DNA of 9,131 nt from Campylobacter sp. (GTDB lineage: Bacteria; Campylobacterota; Campylobacteria; Campylobacterales; Campylobacteraceae). The notes under the pieces were generated by a model. It saw only the letters and a list, made by a program, of their open reading frames with translations, was not told the DNA's origin and ran no database searches. Below are positions 6,796 to 9,131 of this stretch, in pieces. The position numbers and the translations under genes were made by a program. The stretch spans positions 1-9,131 of the forward strand of contig JAILCJ010000153.1 in NCBI GenBank assembly GCA_024680445.1, read 5' to 3'. How positions within the stretch are numbered: position 1 is the stretch's first letter; each line of letters opens with the position of its first letter.

Positions 6796-7580
6796 TACTT
6801 GATGAAATCATCAAAAAAACAAAAGATGATCTAGAAAAACGCAAAAAAGATTATGCCTTAGAGTGGCTTGGTCGTTCACTTGCTTATAACCCTTTTGTGC
6901 CAAGAGATGTTATCCCCACCCTAAAAAGCACCCCAGACGAGCCACTTCGCATAATAGCTGAAGTCAAAAAAGCAAGTCCGAGCAAAGGCGTCATAAGAGA
7001 GAATTTCGACCCTATTGCCATCGCACAAGAGTATGAAAAAGGCGGTGCAAATGTGCTAAGCGTGCTTACAGAACCGCATTTTTTTCAAGGCAATATCGAG
7101 TATATCGGTCAAATTCGCCGTTATTCTTCGTTACCACTTTTAAGAAAAGATTTTATAATAGACAAATATCAACTTGTCGAAGCTTTGGCGTATGGAGCCG
7201 ACATGGTTTTGCTTATCGCTAAGGCACTTTCTAGCAAAGAATTAAAAGAGTTAAACGAATATGCTTATCATTTAGGACTTGCCACCTTGGTAGAAACGCA
7301 CGATCTTGAAGATATCAAAAAAGCCGTTTTTGCCGGAGCTCAAATCATAGGCATAAATCACAGAAATTTAGAGGATTTTAAGATGGATATGAGTCTTTGT
7401 GAGAGGCTTATTCCGGTTTTACCAAACTCAAAAATCATAGTCGCTGAAAGCGGTTTAAACGACCACGAACAGCTTGTTATGTTAAACAAAATCGGCGTTG
7501 ACGCCTTTTTAATAGGCGAACATTTTATGAGACAAGACGATATCAAAACCGCCTTGCAAACTATAAAAGGGGGAAAATAA
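6792..7580 (+). CDS. trpC: Indole-3-glycerol-phosphate synthase
   Basis: This cytoplasmic TIM-barrel enzyme closes the ring of 1-(2-carboxyphenylamino)-1-deoxyribulose 5-phosphate to give indole-3-glycerol phosphate, with loss of CO2, in tryptophan synthesis. The 262-residue length is standard for a single-function enzyme with no TrpF fusion. Active-site residues match those known from the Sulfolobus enzyme: Glu57 and Lys59 in the motif [10 protein letters not shown] (57-66), Lys119 in LRKDFI, Glu168 in LVETH, Asn189 in GINHRNL, and Glu219-Ser220 in AESG. The phosphate-binding end LIGEHFM (240-246) is also present. The ATG overlaps the TPR stop by 4 nt (ATGA), and the stop overlaps the next start by one base (TAATG). 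No other trp gene is in the window, so this gene stands apart from any trp operon, as its counterpart Cj0498 does in C. jejuni. I see no attenuator or operator next to it. Confidence 0.97.
   Translation: MILDEIIKKTKDDLEKRKKDYALEWLGRSLAYNPFVPRDVIPTLKSTPDEPLRIIAEVKKASPSKGVIRENFDPIAIAQEYEKGGANVLSVLTEPHFFQGNIEYIGQIRRYSSLPLLRKDFIIDKYQLVEALAYGADMVLLIAKALSSKELKELNEYAYHLGLATLVETHDLEDIKKAVFAGAQIIGINHRNLEDFKMDMSLCERLIPVLPNSKIIVAESGLNDHEQLVMLNKIGVDAFLIGEHFMRQDDIKTALQTIKGGK
7567..7574 (+). promoter_or_regulatory. Ribosome binding site of HIT-family gene
   Basis: AAGGGGGA lies about 6 nt before the ATG at 7580, inside the last codons of trpC. It is a strong Shine-Dalgarno match, so this gene may be translated well even apart from coupling. 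Confidence 0.7.
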
Positions 7581-8059
7581 TGCAACATATCTATGCGCCT
7601 TGGAGGTCTGAGTATTTTTCACAAAAAGTCGATGGTTGCGTCTTTTGCAATATAGCAAAATCGCCGGAGCTTGACGATAGCACGGGCGTTATTTTTCGTG
7701 CTAAACATTGTTTTGGCGTGATGAATCGCTATCCGTACTCGCCGGGACATTTTATGGTTATACCCTTTATGCATAGCGATAAGATCGAAGATCTAAGCGA
7801 TGAGGCTTGGATAGAAATTAGCCAGTTTGTGCGAAAAGGCGTTGGAATTTTAAAAAAGGATCTTAACGCAAAGGGCGTAAATATAGGCATGAATCTTAGT
7901 GCAGCAGCTGGTGCTGGAATAGCTGAACATGTGCATTATCATTTGGTGCCGCGTTGGCAAGGCGATACAAATTTTATAACTACCATAGGCGAAACTAGGG
8001 TAAATGGCGTGCCTTTTGAGCCTTTATTTGAAAAACTAAAAGCGGCTTTTAATGCTTAA
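7580..8059 (+). CDS. HIT-family nucleotide hydrolase or phosphorylase (Ap4A type)
   Basis: A 159-residue histidine-triad protein. The triad HVHYH at 117-121 (His117, His119, His121), followed by LVPRW, is the nucleotide-binding active site. By family knowledge the middle histidine (His119) is the nucleophile that takes the nucleoside monophosphate. The N-terminal signature YAPWRSEYF (5-13), the CVFC pair (Cys20, Cys23), and MNRYPYSPGHFMVIP (48-62) place it in the branch annotated as diadenosine tetraphosphate phosphorylase or ATP adenylyltransferase-like, where the CxxC may hold zinc. The likely role is breaking down Ap4A or another adenylated nucleotide in the cytoplasm; the exact substrate is not shown by the sequence. 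It overlaps trpC by one base and mnmH by 8 nt, and corresponds to Cj0499 in order and type. Confidence 0.92.
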   Translation: MQHIYAPWRSEYFSQKVDGCVFCNIAKSPELDDSTGVIFRAKHCFGVMNRYPYSPGHFMVIPFMHSDKIEDLSDEAWIEISQFVRKGVGILKKDLNAKGVNIGMNLSAAAGAGIAEHVHYHLVPRWQGDTNFITTIGETRVNGVPFEPLFEKLKAAFNA

Positions 8060-9056
8060 AGAGCTTGAAATTTCGCAGTGGATAAATGAGAGAGATAACT
8101 TTTCTTTACTCATAGACGCAAGAAGTCCACGAGAATTTTCAAATTCCCATATAAAAGGTGCAAAAAATTTTTATGTACTAAATGACGACGAATACGAGCT
8201 AACAGGCACGATTTACAAAGAAAACAGAGCAAAAGCCAAACTTATGGGTGCTAAATTTGTTAGTCAAAATATCGCAAAAAATCTTGATGAGATCGCCAAA
8301 ATTTCTAGCGTTGGTTCGCTTGTAGGGGTGTATTGTGCTCGTGGTGGCATGAGATCACTTAGCATATCGTATGTTTTAAGCATGATAGGGTATAGAGTCG
8401 TAAGGCTTGTTGGCGGATATAAAAGTTACAGAAATTTTGTTTTAGACGAGCTTGAAAAACCAAGCGGTTTGCACTTTGTTACGCTTTATGGCTACACGGG
8501 CAGTTTTAAAACCAAACTTATACAAAGCCTTGAAACGTCGATAGATCTTGAAAAAATCGCAAATCACCTTGGTTCAGCCTTTGGTCAGATAAACGGCGAA
8601 CAACCCAGTCAAAAAGCCTTTGAAAATGAAATTTTTGAATCGCTTCGAGAACTTAAAAAGCACAGCAAAATTTGTTTTGTTGAGGGAGAAAGCCGAAAAA
8701 TAGGCAACTTAACCATACCAAAACTTTTTTACGAACAAATGCGAAATGATACTTGCGTTTGGGTAAATGCAAGCATACAAAGTCGAATTTCTTGCACTTT
8801 GCAAAGTTATGAAAACATAAACAGCGATTTTTTTTATGAAAGCATGAAAAGAATTTCGCCCTTTATTTGCAAACAAGCAAAAAATGATGCGATAAATGCC
8901 TATGAAACAGGCAACAAAGCAAAAGTTTGTGAAATTTTGCTTATAAATTACTACGATAAGGTTTATAAAAAACAAGATAAAATCGACTTTGAAATAAACG
9001 CCGATGATTTCCAAACCGCAAGACAAAAGTTACTTGAAATTTCAGAGCTTGTATAA
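8052..9056 (+). CDS. mnmH: tRNA 2-selenouridine synthase (MnmH/SelU) with an altered P-loop
   Basis: A 334-residue, two-domain protein, a little shorter than E. coli MnmH (364). In E. coli it replaces sulfur with selenium at the wobble 2-thiouridine of tRNAs for Lys, Glu and Gln, by way of an S-geranylated form, using selenophosphate. The N-terminal rhodanese domain (about 15-130) has LLIDARSPREF (19-29) and the catalytic loop YCARGGMRS (94-102) with Cys95, then GGYK (121-124). The C-terminal P-loop domain has GYTGSFKT (147-154), HLGSAFG (172-178), VEGESRKIG (210-218) and YYDKVY (300-305), all matching MnmH landmarks. The usual last glycine of the Walker A motif is replaced by Phe152. The start ATG overlaps the HIT gene by 8 nt and lacks a clear Shine-Dalgarno, so translation is probably coupled. 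It equals Cj0500 by position. Whether it works depends on selD elsewhere in the genome. Confidence 0.92.
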   Translation: MLKELEISQWINERDNFSLLIDARSPREFSNSHIKGAKNFYVLNDDEYELTGTIYKENRAKAKLMGAKFVSQNIAKNLDEIAKISSVGSLVGVYCARGGMRSLSISYVLSMIGYRVVRLVGGYKSYRNFVLDELEKPSGLHFVTLYGYTGSFKTKLIQSLETSIDLEKIANHLGSAFGQINGEQPSQKAFENEIFESLRELKKHSKICFVEGESRKIGNLTIPKLFYEQMRNDTCVWVNASIQSRISCTLQSYENINSDFFYESMKRISPFICKQAKNDAINAYETGNKAKVCEILLINYYDKVYKKQDKIDFEINADDFQTARQKLLEISELV

Positions 9057-9131
9057 ATTAGCTTTATCATAAAATTATCTGTGCAAAAATATGTATAACA
9101 AAAATAGGGCAGATATGCTTTATGCTGTATC

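Noticed and set aside
4754..7091. The string TTTTTTTCAAGGC occurs at 4754-4766 and again at 7079-7091
   Set aside because: Both copies encode Phe-Phe-Gln-Gly in unrelated enzymes, and in trpC this is part of a conserved motif. Chance in AT-rich DNA explains it.
8709..9026. Open frame of 105 codons on the minus strand within mnmH, partly hydrophobic
   Set aside because: The hydrophobic look comes from reading AT-rich DNA backwards. No start signal or family match is visible.
9057..9090. Looked for a terminator after mnmH
   Set aside because: No GC-rich inverted repeat followed by T residues is present. The weak AT-only complementarity is at background level.

Overview
The window looks like chromosomal DNA from Campylobacter or a close relative in the Campylobacterota. 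The evidence is AT-rich sequence, AT-ending codon use, a promoter with a strong extended -10 and no clear -35, and a block of genes whose order matches what I recall of C. jejuni Cj0495 to Cj0500 (methyltransferase, YkgJ-type protein, TPR protein, trpC, HIT protein, rhodanese/MnmH). The species cannot be named from the sequence alone. As I recall, in C. jejuni the DAHP synthase and YpdA-like genes lie elsewhere, so the arrangement here is probably that of a non-jejuni species.

Layout: all eight genes are on the + strand and fill about 98% of the window. A promoter (22-30) and Shine-Dalgarno site (53-58) precede a class II DAHP synthase (64-1404). After a 28-bp gap come a YpdA-like flavin oxidoreductase (1433-2401), a membrane-anchored coiled-coil protein with a probable OmpA-like C-terminal domain (2398-4518), a TrmN6-like methyltransferase (4515-5210), a YkgJ-type cysteine-cluster protein (5207-5572), an exported TPR protein (start re-assigned to 5551, ending 6795), trpC (6792-7580), a HIT-family nucleotide-binding protein (7580-8059) and mnmH (8052-9056). 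From the second gene on, every junction overlaps (4, 4, 4, 22, 4, 1 and 8 nt). This suggests one long, translationally coupled transcription unit. The last 75 bases (9057-9131) hold no complete gene and no convincing terminator, only a weak candidate promoter and possible start codon.

Functions: the unit mixes aromatic amino acid synthesis (first step of the shikimate pathway, and indole-glycerol-phosphate synthase of tryptophan synthesis), anticodon-region tRNA modification (TrmN6-like and MnmH), redox or metal-linked proteins (YpdA-like, YkgJ-type), nucleotide metabolism (HIT) and two envelope proteins of unknown role. I see no mobile element, CRISPR array, RNA gene or defence system. The parts most worth a second look are the coiled-coil/OmpA-like protein, the altered P-loop in MnmH, and the YpdA-like enzyme in a lineage with no known bacillithiol. 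Otherwise this is an ordinary housekeeping region.
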